Part shown: positions 29,201 to 42,600 of the stretch, one piece after another
Numbering within the stretch: position 1 is the first letter of the stretch
Layout: each line of letters opens with the position of its first letter
Assembly (NCBI RefSeq): GCF_048128805.1
Contig: NC_136004.1
Coordinates: forward strand, 16,616,185 to 16,680,184
Reading direction: 5' to 3'
Source of the DNA: Centroberyx gerrardi
Taxonomy: Eukaryota > Chordata > Actinopteri > Beryciformes > Berycidae
DNA: 64,000 bases
Program-made: the position numbers and the translations under genes
The notes under the pieces: generated by a model
The model's database searches: none
What the model saw: only the letters and a program-made list of their open reading frames with translations
Told to the model about the DNA's origin: nothing

Positions 29201-30053
29201 GCGCTTGCTCTGAGATGTTCGTTTCATAACGCTCCAGCCAGGTCTGGTTGATGAAGTTCTGCACAGACTAGAGGAAAAAAGGGGAGAAAATCAATACAAA
29301 ATACATGTTTAACAAGTGAACTAAAAAATGAATGAATCTGTGATCTAATGTATGAAATAAACTTTTATCTTTGAAGGCCATCAGACATCATTGTTTAATT
29401 ACAGAGGTGCAGTGGAGTTGAATGAGATGAAAAAACATTTATTTCCAGGAACTATTGACTGCATTGCATTGCATTCTGTGTGTAACATGAGTACAAAGAG
29501 GTTGTCCAGACACACACACACACACACACACACAAAACCATTCAAATGATTTTGTACCTCTACAAGGGAGCATAAATGCTGGGCTATATTGTCTGGCATT
29601 CTCCCACATACCGTTCATCCCATTCACAGATTGACAGCCAGCAGTGTGGTTGTTACCTTGGTGGGCGCATTGATGATGGAAATGTTATAGCCATACTGAA
29701 AGGTCCCCCCTATACAGGCGGCACAGACAGCCAGCAGCAGTGATTTGTTTGGAAACTGCAACCAAAACAGAGACACAATAGAGATTCATCATTCAAAACA
29801 AACGTTTTCATAGCCAGTCAACGTGCAATATCGCTATATGAGCATGTAAGCTTGGCTGAGTTTGTGAGACTTGGATAGAAAGTTGTCATCCCCACACGCG
29901 TTAGACTGCAGATGAAGAGGTTATTAACATGATGTTTGTTTTCTCTTAAAACTGTTTTATCATTTTAAACTTCCTACATACCTTAAATTTCCTCTTAGAT
30001 TCTTTGATGTTATTAAGCAAGGGCTGATATTCATTTCCTTTTTCATTTGGCAT
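26264..30053 (-). CDS. slc2a11: Class II facilitative hexose transporter, GLUT11 type, with an apparent 1-nt frameshift
   Basis: Twelve exons: 29982-30053, 29657-29755, 29107-29267, 28889-29013, 28562-28691, 28228-28376, 27693-27880, 27349-27459, 27145-27246, 26802-26877, 26554-26680, 26264-26458. Family marks are [13 protein letters not shown] in TM1, [23 protein letters not shown] after TM6, [17 protein letters not shown] in TM7 and VPETKNKTF after TM12. Full length would be 511 residues. Similarity is closest to SLC2A11 ([20 protein letters not shown]). In medaka, slc2a11b is a pigment-cell (leucophore/xanthophore) gene. The exon total is 1535 nt, one short. Near 26640 in exon 11 the frame changes between NTELFT and TRPAAYM, where family alignment expects one more base. 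As printed, translation would end at a TGA at 26616-26618 after about 425 residues, losing TM10-12. Either an assembly error or a true lesion would explain this. The choice among the fish slc2a11 tandem paralogues is uncertain. Confidence 0.88.
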
Positions 30054-30176
30054 TTTGTTCAGGATGTTATGTTTAAAATTGTTAATATCCAAAAATCCTT
30101 ATTCTCGTTCGCATGGAGGATATCCTACATGTAAAAAGCTCGCTCTCCTCAACATGCTCAATCTCAACGGGAAACC

Positions 30177-30182
30177 TTTATA
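30177..30182 (-). promoter_or_regulatory. TATA box for the proximal slc2a11 first exon
   Basis: TATAAA on the minus strand lies about 125 bp upstream of the start codon at 30053. That predicts a 5' UTR of roughly 95 nt. Confidence 0.45.
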
Positions 30183-30604
30183 GCACGAGACGATGCACAA
30201 TAATAGGCAACAATTGATCTGTTGTGTAAGTGTGACCGTGGGGGTGTAAATGACATTTTTCCACGTTTATCAGCCGCTGCATGACTTCACGGGGTTTCTG
30301 CTCTTATTAGCGCAACCAAAAGCTTTTTGCTGTTTCCTGGAAGAAGTAAGAAAGGAAAATAATTCAGTTTATAGAGACAGCTGCTGGTCCAATATGCCCC
30401 ATATCTGTGGCGCGGTCCGACCCGTTCAAAAGTTGTGGTGATTCTCTATAAAAATCGTTTGGGTTTTAAGAATGAAAATAAATGCGGAGTAGAAAACAGA
30501 TGCTGGTCTCTCAAACAGTCAGTAGGCGGGGGATGCTGTTGGGTTTACTGATGTAATAAACTGCCTCGATGTTAAATTTCATACAGTAGGCTTAACTTGC
30601 ACAA

Positions 30605-30690
30605 CAAATGTATTATTATTATTATTATTATTGTTGTTGTTATTATTATTGTTGTTGTTGTTGTTGTTAAAATGTTGTTGTTGTTATTAC
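30605..30690. repeat. Trinucleotide (ATT/GTT)n tract
   Basis: An imperfect run of ATT then GTT units about 85 bp long, upstream of slc2a11. Confidence 0.85.
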
Positions 30691-30699
30691 GGGTCTAAG

Positions 30700-31540
30700 C
30701 TGGAACCCTATTGTTTTTGGTAGGATTCTTCTTCTCCTTCTTTTTCTGCCTTAAAACAGTCCTAAAACAGTCAGAAAGTCCTTTAAATCCCAGATCAACA
30801 AAATTTGGTGGATGGTTTCAAATCTCCCACACCTCAGCCAAGCATGTTACACCTATTGGCCAGATGGTGGCGCTGTAACAATAAACTTTCCGTTTTAGCC
30901 AAATAACTCCTGAATCCGATCTTCATCCCTTATTTCTCTCTCTGTCAGACCACGTGACAGTTCTTCATAGCGCCTCCATCAGGCCAACCTTGCAATAGGA
31001 TGTTTTCTAAATTTCTCCTACAAAGTTGACTCAGTCCCCTCCAAATTTTACACACAGCATATTTGAGCTGCCTAGTTCATGCCTACTTCACAGAATTTTG
31101 ATACACTGTTTGGTCATGACACAAAGTAGGTGACAATGTACAAACAGGAAGGGAGGCATCATCCCTATTGCTTCATGTTAGAATCTTCAACTTTGTCCTC
31201 CACTTTACATGTTACAGGCCAGTAACTCGTGAACTGTATAGCCTAGAATGTTTTTTTCAACCTGAATCCATTTCTGGTTTCATACATTTCTGCCTTGATA
31301 GTTGTCCATTTTTTTTTTTTCATTTCCTGCAACACCTCTTTCTCCCTATTTCTCCCACAAAGTTTATCCGATCTCCACGAAATATTGTACACAGCATATT
31401 TTGACTTCCTACATTACAGCAATTACACAGACATTTGAAACTAAAGTGTCTGACTGTGAAACACGAAACTGATGGCGAAGATGTGCAAACAGGAAGTGAG
31501 GCGTCATTTTTTATACACTTAAAGCTAGAGCAACCAAACA
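30700..31540. repeat. Interspersed repeat with an internal ~320-bp imperfect tandem duplication
   Basis: Two similar units lie at about 30885-31205 and 31205-31530. Each runs through a TTTCTCC(T/C)ACAAAGTT block (31012 and 31350), then ACACAGCATATTT (31051 and 31391) and CAAACAGGAAG(G/T)GAGGC (31142 and 31479). No reading frame is conserved. The family is not recognised; it is probably non-autonomous. Confidence 0.55.
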
Positions 31541-33930
31541 TCACGTAAATGTTTGGGATGGGCCCTGAAGTGAGTCAGACCTTAACATGATTGCATGGGG
31601 AGCATGATGTTCACGGACAAGGTGCTAAAACCCAGCAGCTCCCAAGAAGTGATGCTGCCACAGACTGGCACTTTGGTGTTAATGGGGAGCCCCTCTTTCC
31701 AGACATCCTTCCCCTCAGTTTCTATCTAGAGTAATAATTTATTTGGCGGAGAAGTTGGCAGCTGGGTCGTTACTCTGTTCCCTCCCAACAGGAGAATGAG
31801 TCACACTGCTTGGTCAATAGCCAAAGCACAGATGCGACTGTCTGAAGACCCTCCGCTCCAACCTGTCTCTGACACCACTGTAGTGTCAGGTGGGCTCAAA
31901 CACATTTGGGATGGGACACATTTGAGTCGGTAGCCAATATTGCAAAAAGTCAGCTAGCAAGGCTAATATTACCAAATTTCCGTTATTTCTGTGGTTCCTT
32001 CAGTTAACCAGCTGGTCTGTTCTTAATGTTCCATTAATCCTGCATGTTAGTTCTATTTTAAATATTGTCATTGTAGTCGCTGACGCTGCTGCATGTCCTG
32101 TTATCTGGACAGTCAAACTCAAAGAAGCCAACAGTGAGTTTAACCCTTCATGGAGCTACTGAAACACATGGTAGGGACACTGTAGGCCTTCAGAAACATG
32201 CCTAGTCATTTCATTTTTCTGCATCTCATCAGAAAATCTTTGGGTGATGTGATCTCCAAATTGCACTGGATTGATGTATTTAGTGACAAGACATTTTTCT
32301 CTGGATGAAGATGTCTTTGCACCCTCTGCAAGGGTTGTGTCCCTCAGTCCCTGATGCTCTACAATCCTAGCTACGCCTCTGATGTCAGCCTCTGTTACAA
32401 TTAAAGTTTAATGTTGGGACATGCTTCAAAGCCTATTTGTAATCTCAGGTGACAGGAGAGGTCGGATCAAGCGGAAGGCAAGACAGGTGTCTGCCTTACA
32501 GACAACACGAAGGGCTTAAATAACACATAGGCTACACTCACAGGGCCTCAGTGCATTGAATACCGCAGTTCAGGTGGTTAGTAACGAAATGGTGACTTAA
32601 TGTGCAGATACATTTTCAGAAAAACAGAACTGGTCAAAACGTTCAAAATGAAACAACGTTACAATGACAAAGTTTTAAGAAAGCATTAATTAGAACAAAT
32701 TATGAAACGTCGCAGGATATGTCCTTATACTTGAAAATGTTTTAACCACCACCACCAGAAAACCAATTTTGTGTGGAAACTGTCTTTTACTGTCATCCCC
32801 ATTAACACAACATGCATGTAAGAATTAAATTAAAATTAAAATTGAAACGTATTCAGCAGACTAACCCAAACAAAGATTATTTGCCTTAACTTACCTCTTT
32901 CTTTAACTCCGGAGATCCCTCATTGGCCAAACTCATTTTGGAAGTTTATCATTAAATGAAGCATTTATAATGGATGTTCCACTTCAGTCTAAGAACTTAC
33001 ATGAGGAATTTTAAGGTGCAGCATATGATCCCATTTGAACTCCAGGGGGGATACTGATTAACTCTAACAACACATTCCTGTGGCACGGGGGCTTTAACGG
33101 AGGGATTGCTGACCCAAATCCAGAAACTATTACTTGACCCTTTGTTGTCCATACGTCAGGAAGCTGAATCATTTAGAATGGAAAATAATATTATGGTTTA
33201 TGATCACTTTATTTGATAAGATTTGGATAATTTATTTAAATGCCTGCTAGGCTACATCTTAAATATTATTACTTTAATTTCAAAATATTAAATTTGATCC
33301 AGCAGTTTACAGTGTACAGTCATAAGAGCCCATTGTTTCACAGTCAAGTGACCGAAAAGCTCATAAACCTTTTCAGTAAAGTTAGCTTCATATTGGTAAT
33401 TAGCTATTAGAAGGATATTCATTTTCCATTTTCAAACACATTGATGAATATATAGCCTATTACTGTAAGAGAAAGAATAATTTACAATGAACTTGCTATA
33501 ATTAATAGCAAGTAAAAGTATTCTTATTGTTGACAAGTACAAGAACCAAGCTGCTGAATTTTTAAGGTGTTATAATACATTAACAATCTATTTTCAAATA
33601 AATATGCTTATGTCTAAAGTTATCGAAGGTAAGATTTTCCAAAAGTACTTTCCATAAAGCAAAAATAGGATGTCAAAGATGAGATTGAATTTGGTATTTG
33701 ACTTTATGGTCTATATTTGAAAACTCAATCAAGTCAATGTTTGCAATTGAAATTTAATGTGTTATAATACGCTGAATAGCCTACTCTCAAAAATAGAAAA
33801 AAAATATGTTCATGTTAGGATGTAGGGACGATCAAAAGTGCCCATTATATAAAGTCAGTATAAATTTTCTCAAAAATTGAAATCACTGGTTGTAAATTGT
33901 TTTTCATCTTCTATAATCACAAATGTACTG
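31541..33930. other. Intergenic upstream of slc2a11
   Basis: Apart from the candidate exon at 32895-32936, no genes or known repeats are recognised. The sequence becomes AT-rich after about 32.5 kb. Confidence 0.5.
32895..32936 (-). CDS. Candidate alternative first coding exon of slc2a11
   Basis: On the minus strand an ATG in the context AAAATGA opens 14 codons (MSLANEGSPELKKE) that end exactly at a consensus GTAAGT donor (32889-32894). The exon is in phase 0, the same phase as proximal exon 1 (29982-30053), so it could splice onto exon 29657-29755 at FPNKSLLL. Human SLC2A11 is known to use several alternative first exons that give different N termini, which makes this credible. No other exons of a second transporter gene are seen between 30060 and 32890. 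There is no transcript evidence. Confidence 0.45.
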
Positions 33931-33938
33931 AAGCTGGA

Positions 33939-35222
33939 GTTGGTTTCCAATTGCAGCCTCTTGTTCGTGCCTTAAGGGAAAATTTAAGGGGAAACCTAAA
34001 TGTGTTTCTAAACCCATGAAACATGTCAACACACACACGTTTCACTTCACCTATGTAGAAAACCATATTTCAGCATTATTCAGTGAAATTATGTCATACA
34101 TCAATAACTGTGAGATAGGTGGTCACCATAATCATATCAGTGTTTTCAGTCCAGAAATCTATGAGTTAAATTATTTTAGTCCAATAACAACTCATTCCTA
34201 ACTTCAAGCACATATATTTTCAAAATAAATTGTTTCTAGCATGGCCAAAAATCAAGGGCCAAAAAAACTCACAGAGGCTTTTAAGGGCAGATTTGTATTC
34301 TGTTCTGGAGCTGAAAACCTGCTGGACCCAAAAGAATTGTAGTTTGGCTCGACCAAACACATTTAGCCCTTGAAAAGCTGCTGTGAATTTGCTCTCAGCA
34401 CCATTGGGCCTTAATTTGATATTGAACCAATGCCTTCTAGCAGTGCCAGAGTCTCCCTCAACAGATATCTGTCATATTGGTGGCCAGAATGATTGAATAA
34501 TTGAACCCTTGATGCAGTCGAGGGCACAACAATGTGACATCATTTTGACAGTGTTAATGAGCAATTAAGAAGAAAGAAGATGAGTTTTCAACCATCCAGA
34601 GCAGCATGAAATCTGATTTGGGCAGATATCCAAGTCTGGCCCGAGGCCCAGATCTATTTCATTGGAAAGTAGACATGTCTTATTACTCATGATTTAAGAT
34701 AGAAAACCCTGTTGGGCCGGGCTTAAACTTGGGTCTCCCTTTATTTGACATCTATCATATTGGTGGCCAAAATGATTTAACCTGCAATGTGATGTTACAA
34801 ACTTGCAATTGAGGGCACAACAGTTTGGTATTATTTCAACATGACATGCTGTCCTCAAAATGGAAATCATGGAAGTATTTTATATACTGAACCACAGTTC
34901 CTAAAATCTAAAGTCAAAATCCCTCTGGTCCAGGCAAGAAATTATTTGTTTTGAAAATATATGACCTTGCAGTGATAAAATGATTATTGTAACAATAGCC
35001 TAACCCAAATTAATTAACCCATAGAATTCTGGACTGAAAACGCTGCTAAGATTAAGGTGATTATATCTCATAATTATTGATATTACACTAAAAGCTGTTT
35101 AAAGAATGATGTTAAGATTTGTGAAGTGAAAAACGTGTGTATAGTCACGTGTTTCAAGGGGTTAGAAATGGATTTAGTTTTCTCCTTAAATTTCCCCAAT
35201 AACTCACGAAATTGGAAACCAA
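33939..35222. mobile_element. Fold-back DNA element with ~220-240 bp terminal inverted repeats
   Basis: The left arm 33939-34178 matches the reverse complement of the right arm about 35005-35222 over its length with moderate divergence. Shared blocks include GTTGGTTTCCAATT, AAATTTAAGG, ACACACGTTT, TTTCACTTCAC, ATCAATAA and TTTTCAGTCCAGAA. The interior holds an imperfect ~283-bp tandem duplication: a TATCATATTGGTGGCCA-type block at about 34470 and again at about 34752, each followed by GAGGGCACAACA. No transposase frame is seen, so the element is non-autonomous and old. The superfamily is unknown and target-site duplications were not identified. Confidence 0.65.
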
Positions 35223-35525
35223 CAACTTTCTTTCAAGTTTAATAAAGTTGGAAAAATTGAACTTCCGGTAAGAACTTTCAAAATAAAATTCACGACCATA
35301 AGCTGCAACATTATTGAGTAACACAATGTACCAAAGTGAAAATAAACAATATTGCCTACAGTGTTTAAGGAGTGGCTTGACACAGCTCTTCATTTTTTAA
35401 GCAGGTGTCCTGTTGGTTTTGACCTCAGGGGGGCGCTTCCTCCTCACGGCAGAAGCCGTGTGCAACACCGTAAGTCTTCCCCCGGTGGAGTGGAAACCGC
35501 AGAGAGGCGGCCGGCTGTTCTGTTC

Positions 35526-36607
35526 ATGATGTCGGGCAGAAAGCCCCGGTCGGTGGCAAACCCTCTGGAGTCTGCGATCACCACACCCAGTGAGAGAATA
35601 CTGAAAGAATGCCACAGTTTGTATGTGGACAGCGAAAACGGTAAATAATGATGCGGATTATGAATCGACGTTATACATACTCATAAAGCAAAAACAACCA
35701 TGCATAGTTGTGAGGTTATGTAATGGTACAAACTATCCAGCCGCACAATGTGAAGTTTTCGCGAACGCAAAAGTGAAATGCTACACGTTTAATCGTGAAG
35801 TGGTAGCCTGCACCAAAAGAAACGAATAAACACGGTGCTGCTGTGTGTCAGTGTGAAGCATAATGACATTGAACCTTGATCTGCCTCCTCTGCAGCTCCG
35901 GTCGTCCAGCCCGGGGCAGCGCCCATGTGATCCGACCGGCCGCACTGTTTAAAACACGAATAGAATTAACAGTCTGTGTCTTAAATCGACACGCTTTATG
36001 TAGATTTATGTGCATTCATTCTGAGTGGTAAACACGGGGAAAGCAATCGTAAACAGCGATAGATATTCTCTAAAACATGACATGCTAATGTGCTGTAGTT
36101 GTCTAGGCTACTTAGTGATAACCTGTTTCAATACTGACAGTTTTATTTTGCCTTTATAAAGAAATTAGGACATTTTTTTTAAATTATAGAACCAATACCT
36201 TCTTGGTTGTACTCTATCCTATCATCTAGCCAGTAGTTGTTGAACTGAAGAGTGTGGAGTCTTCACAAATAACCCTGTTAGTAATGCAGTGGATCACCAT
36301 GTGTGCAGACATTGCAGCAAACAGCTAGATCAGATGCCTGTTGGTTCACTATGTTTTATGTAACAATCAAGCATTTCAGATGAGACAGAAACAGGCCTTT
36401 CTGGTAATGTATCTGGCCTATGTATAGATACAATAGTAGCCTCAGAGAACTGACTGACCCTGAAGCATTGCAGTAGATTCCCAGAAAAGAATAAGGGATT
36501 GGGCATGGTTGTTGAACTGACAGAGAGGCTTGACAATATTTAATGTTGCAGTTCAGCATTACATTGTGAGTATGCTCCTTTAATTGGTAGGCTACATGCC
36601 ATGCTTA

Positions 36608-36645
<38 letters not shown>

Positions 36646-39600
36646 TTTCAGGCCTGGTGAAGATTGCCAGCAGCCTTGGAGTGCGGCTCCTTCCTCCTAG
36701 AAAGAAGATCGTTGTGATGATAATGGGTAACCATTCTGCTGGAAAGAGCTCCTTCATTAACTGGTAATATAGTTTATTGTTATTAGTATGAGGATCTACT
36801 GTTCACAGGCTGCCAGACCATCACGTGTGTGTGAGGGAGTGAGAATATCATGCTGACACATGACATGTAATAACTGCTTTGTAATTTCAATGCCACGGAG
36901 CACTTTTGCTACACAAGTTAATTAGGAAATGCTGATTCATAGCATTTACAAAGTTGATTGCAAACCATGGAAAGACTGGCAGGTCTACCTTGTCATGTTG
37001 CTACTTGTCAAAATCAAGTCATGGAAAACAGGACTAGTGGAATATGAAAACCTGAAAACATGAGAAAAAAGTGACTTCACTTCCAGCTTTCTTTCTTTTT
37101 TTTGGCCTTATCTAGCTAACCCTTTTAGCCAGGAGCCTTGGTGATTTTGTTTTTTTCAAACAACAAATTGATACAGTGTGTTTGTGAATGAGGGTTTGAG
37201 AGTTTGGATAAGTCACTACTATGGTTGAAATACTACCCTTCATCTAATTCAGGCTTGTGCTTTTCAACTGGCTCCATAAGGAGCACAGCTGTCCGTCATG
37301 CTGACAGGAAACAGACTCATGTGGGGAGGGACTCGCCCGGCTCTGTGTTAGCATGAACGGCACATGTGACACTGATGCCTGGAGGTTGTCGCTTGATGTG
37401 TGGAGCGAGTTTAGGGAGTGAGTGTAACAGGTGGAAGAAGTTATCTAAGCTAGTCTCTCTGTGCTCGTTGAAGTGGCTTGATCAGTGACACGGCTATTTG
37501 TCGTTGTATTGCAGGACTTGTGGGTTGGAGATATAATAGAGATTCACCCTAAGAGGAAGCAATAGTCCTCACTATCATGAATGACATCTGTAACATTTGC
37601 ATAATACAATTGCCGAAAGTGTCTGTATTCTCAGGCCATCTGTACATTTGAAGTCAGTCACTCAAATACCATTATTCACATGCGGATAGGAGCTTTGTAG
37701 ATGCCAGAATCTACTGTCTTGCCTCCTGGAGGTTTTGTGGACCTAATTCAACACAACATCTGTGATGGGAGGTGCCCATCCCACCTCAATCCCTTCCTCT
37801 AAAATACAAACTGATAGAGGGATAGTTACATGCTGTAGTTACATCAGATCTGGTGTATCAAATATAATATGTAAGTCAAGGATAGTTTTTGAGGCATTTG
37901 ACATTGCTGTCTTCCAGGTACGTTGAAGAGCACATACAGAAAACAGGTGTTGCCATTGAAACGCAGGGATTCACCTTCATCACAAGTGGTCGTAAAAGAG
38001 AATCACTGACGGTAAGAAAAGCCTGTAGGCTATCACAGCTGACACAGAGCGATTAGTATTCTCCATGTGAGATTTGACGAAAAGCCTTACAATAATATAC
38101 TTGTTTAGAGAACCATGATAACACGCTCTTACAGGCGGCGTTGTGTCGCAGGCTGCATTTCAATGCTTTTTAACCCTTTTTTCCCAGATATTATCTGCGT
38201 TGCCTCTTAACCAACTGTATTCCAGTCAGATGACACTTTTCAGTTTTGCGGATTGTTTTTTTTTTTGGTAATCAATAATGGGAATTATAGCTGAAGCCAA
38301 TCAGAAAGGTTGGTGAAGCGATACATTCGATACCAGTGTGTACGGAAGGCACTCCTTCTGTCAGTGGTGATATCTCACTCTGTATGCCGCGCCAATGAGG
38401 GGCTTGGTTGCATAGACACACATACACACACACACACACACACAGCACACACACACACACACACACACACAGAGGCATCTTTGCAGCATATAAGCAGACT
38501 AGGGAGCACACTGTCTCTCTGTCTTCCCTCCTCCTTTCCCTCTGCCTTTCTCTCTCCCTACCCTGCTGTGGTGAAGGTGATGAAGATGAATAATATATTT
38601 ACAGTGCAGGACCGGACTGGGAGGATTATCTGCTATGTACAGGAAGAGCTTAAAGCGAGTGCGTCCTGCCACAGCAAAGCAGCTGGCATTAAGACCGAGT
38701 GCGACGTCTGAAGTACTAAGAGGAGAGACGACTCTGTTCTAGCCGGCTGGGCACTCAGGCAAACCATAGATGTCATCTGTCTCTTCTTGTTATTTCTCTC
38801 ACTGTCTTCTCTCCTCTTCCGTAGGGAAATGCGACGCTGCATCTCTACCCGCACTTTCGACCGCTCCTCGAGTTCAAAGGTAAGGCTTTTCCCTTGTTTT
38901 GAAATCCTATCCGCGGTTCCAGGGGTCAGAACCTCGTAACGGTGGCACCGCCTGACTCGTCTTCTGAATGCCATTGAGAAATGATTCACTGTTTTTTCAG
39001 CCTTCGCCATGGAAGTACCGATAATTCATTATTTATTTATTCTTGTGAAGAGGCCAGACGTTTCTAGTCCATCCACCTGTTACTCAAATCCATATTTGTG
39101 TTCCTAAATTAATCTCTTAGCGTGTGTAAATCTTGTGTCAGCATGCAGATTTTGCACAATTGCAGATGTGATGCGCACCATCACACAACAGAGCCGTTGC
39201 TGAATCTTTAGTTTTATAGGACAGTTGTTATATTGTACGTATTCCTTGTGGGTCGAGACACTTAGCTCTAGTGGCTTTACAACTCACTGCCCTTGGTACT
39301 GTTGCAGTGAATATTAACTAGCATCATATATTTTGCCTTTTTGTGCAACGATGAGCTCAGCACTACAATTTGAGTGCACAACACAGCCTCATTAACTTGG
39401 ACCATAATGCCTAAAAATCCACAGTACGCAATGGAGAAATGCATGTGATGCATGTGCTTGTTCATTGTTTCTTTTCTCCCTTGGCATCATGATCAAAATT
39501 AAGATATTGTGTTGCAACGATGGCAGGGCGTTGCAACATTAGCCCAACAACACAACAGGAATAGTCAATAGGAGATTAATGTAATTGTGAGCTGCAGTAT

Positions 39601-42600
39601 GTGTACCTTTGAGATTTGAGGTAATGCTCTGCTGTGTGGCCCATGAATATCTTGTTGGGGAAACTGTTGCAGGTACAGATTTACTCTCAGTTCAACTTGG
39701 ATGAAAATGTGACTGATAACTGTAGATAAAAGCAGATATTCATACAGGCTTGTTTCATCCATAGCAACAGGAGAGAGCATTTACTTAAATCCTGGCTGTT
39801 TAATACTGCGTGGCACTTAAGAAATGTAACCATGAGCTATTTAGGATATATATACAGTTGTTGGTCACCACAGGTCCTGCTTGTCTTTGTGATTTGAGGT
39901 AGAGTTTAGGTGCTTCACCTTGATGACTAATGCTCAACACTGAGTCATAGCCTCAGAGTGTTTATCATCATGAGTTTATCATTTCATTACAAATCAGACC
40001 AGACTCCTGTTCTCCTTTCGTCAGAGTGCCGTTTGCGTCTGAGATCTGCTAAAAAATTAGCAGCGTATAGATGAAAGAGGCGTAATGTGTTTTAAGACAA
40101 GTCCTGATTGTCTCAGTAGAAGTGTCTGAGCAGCGCTGTATGCGGCAGCAGCGGTCTGGTGGGCTGCTGGTAATGTAGAAATGAATAACGATCATGTAGA
40201 AAGTCTGGGTGTGCCTGTCTGAGTGAAGCATCTCCGTGGAGGGCGGGGGGGGGGGCGGGGGGGGGGGGGGCGGTGATGTATGTCTGTCCGTTGACAGTCA
40301 GTAGGGAGCGAGGGTTCACTGGGTGCGGAGTGCTCACGGTATGGCGAGTGAGTCACACGCCCCATCGACAGCAGTGCAGTGGAGTCAGGAGGAGCTACTG
40401 AGAAATGTCACAGCCATTAGAGACGGCACAGCCCAGGCTCCAGCAGCAACGGCTCCACTGAGGAGCCACACCACAGGCCGCGGATCTGTCCTGGAATACA
40501 GCTAGGCTTTTGATTTTAACACCATCGCTGCCTTTGGAAATACAGTAGATGTTTGTTTACCTGTCACAGCGGCTGAGGATGACTCATCAGAAAAGCACCA
40601 TATATCCTTATGGGGGAGTAGCTGCTGATTGTGCAGTTTGTCTTGTCTTTTGGGATATGTTTTGAAACACATTTATATTGTTTCATGGCCGTAAAGGATT
40701 TGTATCCCTGTTTTTACATGATCTTCTATCAACCTGTTGTCAAGAGTTTAGGCTTCATGCTGTATTTAAATTGACTGTTACTGTTATAGGTCAAATGATT
40801 CATTTTAGTATCAAGATGGCATAGATGTTTGGCTGTGGATGTAGCTTGTGTGGTATGCGTTTCCTTCGCATGTATTTGTATTGCATTTGATTTGACCTGT
40901 TCAATCCAACAAGTTCTTTTTTAGTCTTGGTTGATGCAGCATTATTGCAGCCTTTGCCCTTTCCCTCGTGCACAGGATCTCCTGCGCAGCCTTCTCAGTT
41001 ACTGTAGCCAGAGGAACTTAGCACCCGGCGGGGAGTATCGCTCTCATTACCTTTTCACCTTTCAAGAGGCTTGTAGGGCTTTCTTCAGTTAAAGAAGCTG
41101 TCACATGCGGATGAACGTGTCTGTATCAAATCTGTTTGATTCACTGTTTGTAGATGTACTTGCATAATTGTTACGTTTAGTTCTCATATAGAGATGCAAC
41201 TGGATGTTTTTGAGCACTCCTGATCTATAGTAGTCTGATAGCGATCTAAAGTAAAGTTATCTGGACAATATAAGACTAAAATTATAAGTAAAACAGTCAT
41301 CTTGTCACCTTTGCGTAGCAGGGAAGGCCTGTTATTGGGAGACTCTGGGAATACCCTTTAAACCAAGGTGTGTGTTGGGAGGCTGATGTATTGGTGGTGT
41401 GGCCATGCTGATATAAGAGAACCATAAGGGAATGCTAATGTGCCACAGCAGCAGAGGCTGTGGTCGCTGCAGCACAAGGGTGTGATTTGTGCTGGCTGTT
41501 AACACCTGCCTCTTGCTATGAAATAGCCCCAGTGTCATCCCAGGCCTGTGTGTGTGTGTGTGTGTGTGTGTAGAGGGAGGATGGGGGTGGAGATGGGGGA
41601 TTGGTGGGGTGTTTCTCAACAGTCATCTTGTTCTGGTGCTCAAAGTGGGGGGGGGGTCAGACTCATGCATGGTGTTTGTGGAATAATGTAACCTCACAGT
41701 GCGTTGCTTCACAGTCGTTCTTCACTGGCTAGCTTTATGTCCCACGCCCCACGCTAAAGCTGCCAGTTGAAGAGCTGTTGTGTGTAACCATGACAACAGA
41801 CCTCTCCGCAGAGGGGACGGAGAGAGAATTCAGACCTAACAAATCTCTTCAAGTATCAAATCGAAGTTGTACCGGCGAGGGCGTGGCCACCGCTGGGGTT
41901 TGCCTCTGGGGATTCATCACAGTAGTTCAGCTGGAATTTAGTAAAGGGTTAGTCGATGTTCTTTTCAAATATTCAGGCATATACACAGCTTACGAACATA
42001 TCTATTATGCCCACCATCCCATACATGTTTGCATTTTACAAACAAATGCACAAATTTGAACCTGCAAAAAAAACAAACAAAGTTGACCATATTTTTGGCC
42101 ATTCATGTCAGCTCTCCAAGTATTGACTGCACTGCGGCTTCCAGTAACAAATAATACAGCCATTGGAGGCAGCGGCTTTCTGCAGGGCCTCAACTTTTTT
42201 ATTTATCCCCTTTGTAACCGTGAACTTATCATGAAGGGATCTCTGTATATACTCAGCATTTGTATATTCTAGGTGTTATGGACTATCTGTCTGCCGAGAT
42301 CTCCACCTCCAAGCAGAAGAAGTTCAGCCTGGTTACTTTTGTGGACACACCAGGTTTGGTGGACGGAGACATGATCTACCCCTTTAATGTCAACAGCGCC
42401 ATCACCTGGTTTGGTATGCACTGACACCCCGGCTCTATTGGTCATCATTCTCACACCGGTATATCTACTGTAAAGGTATGTGCTGGTATGTTCTGTCTAA
42501 TGGGTGTTGTTTTCCTGCGCAGGGGAGCAGGCGGACCTGATCTTTGTGTTCTTCGACCCCATGGGCCAGGCGCTCTGCAAACGCACGCTCAACATTGTGG

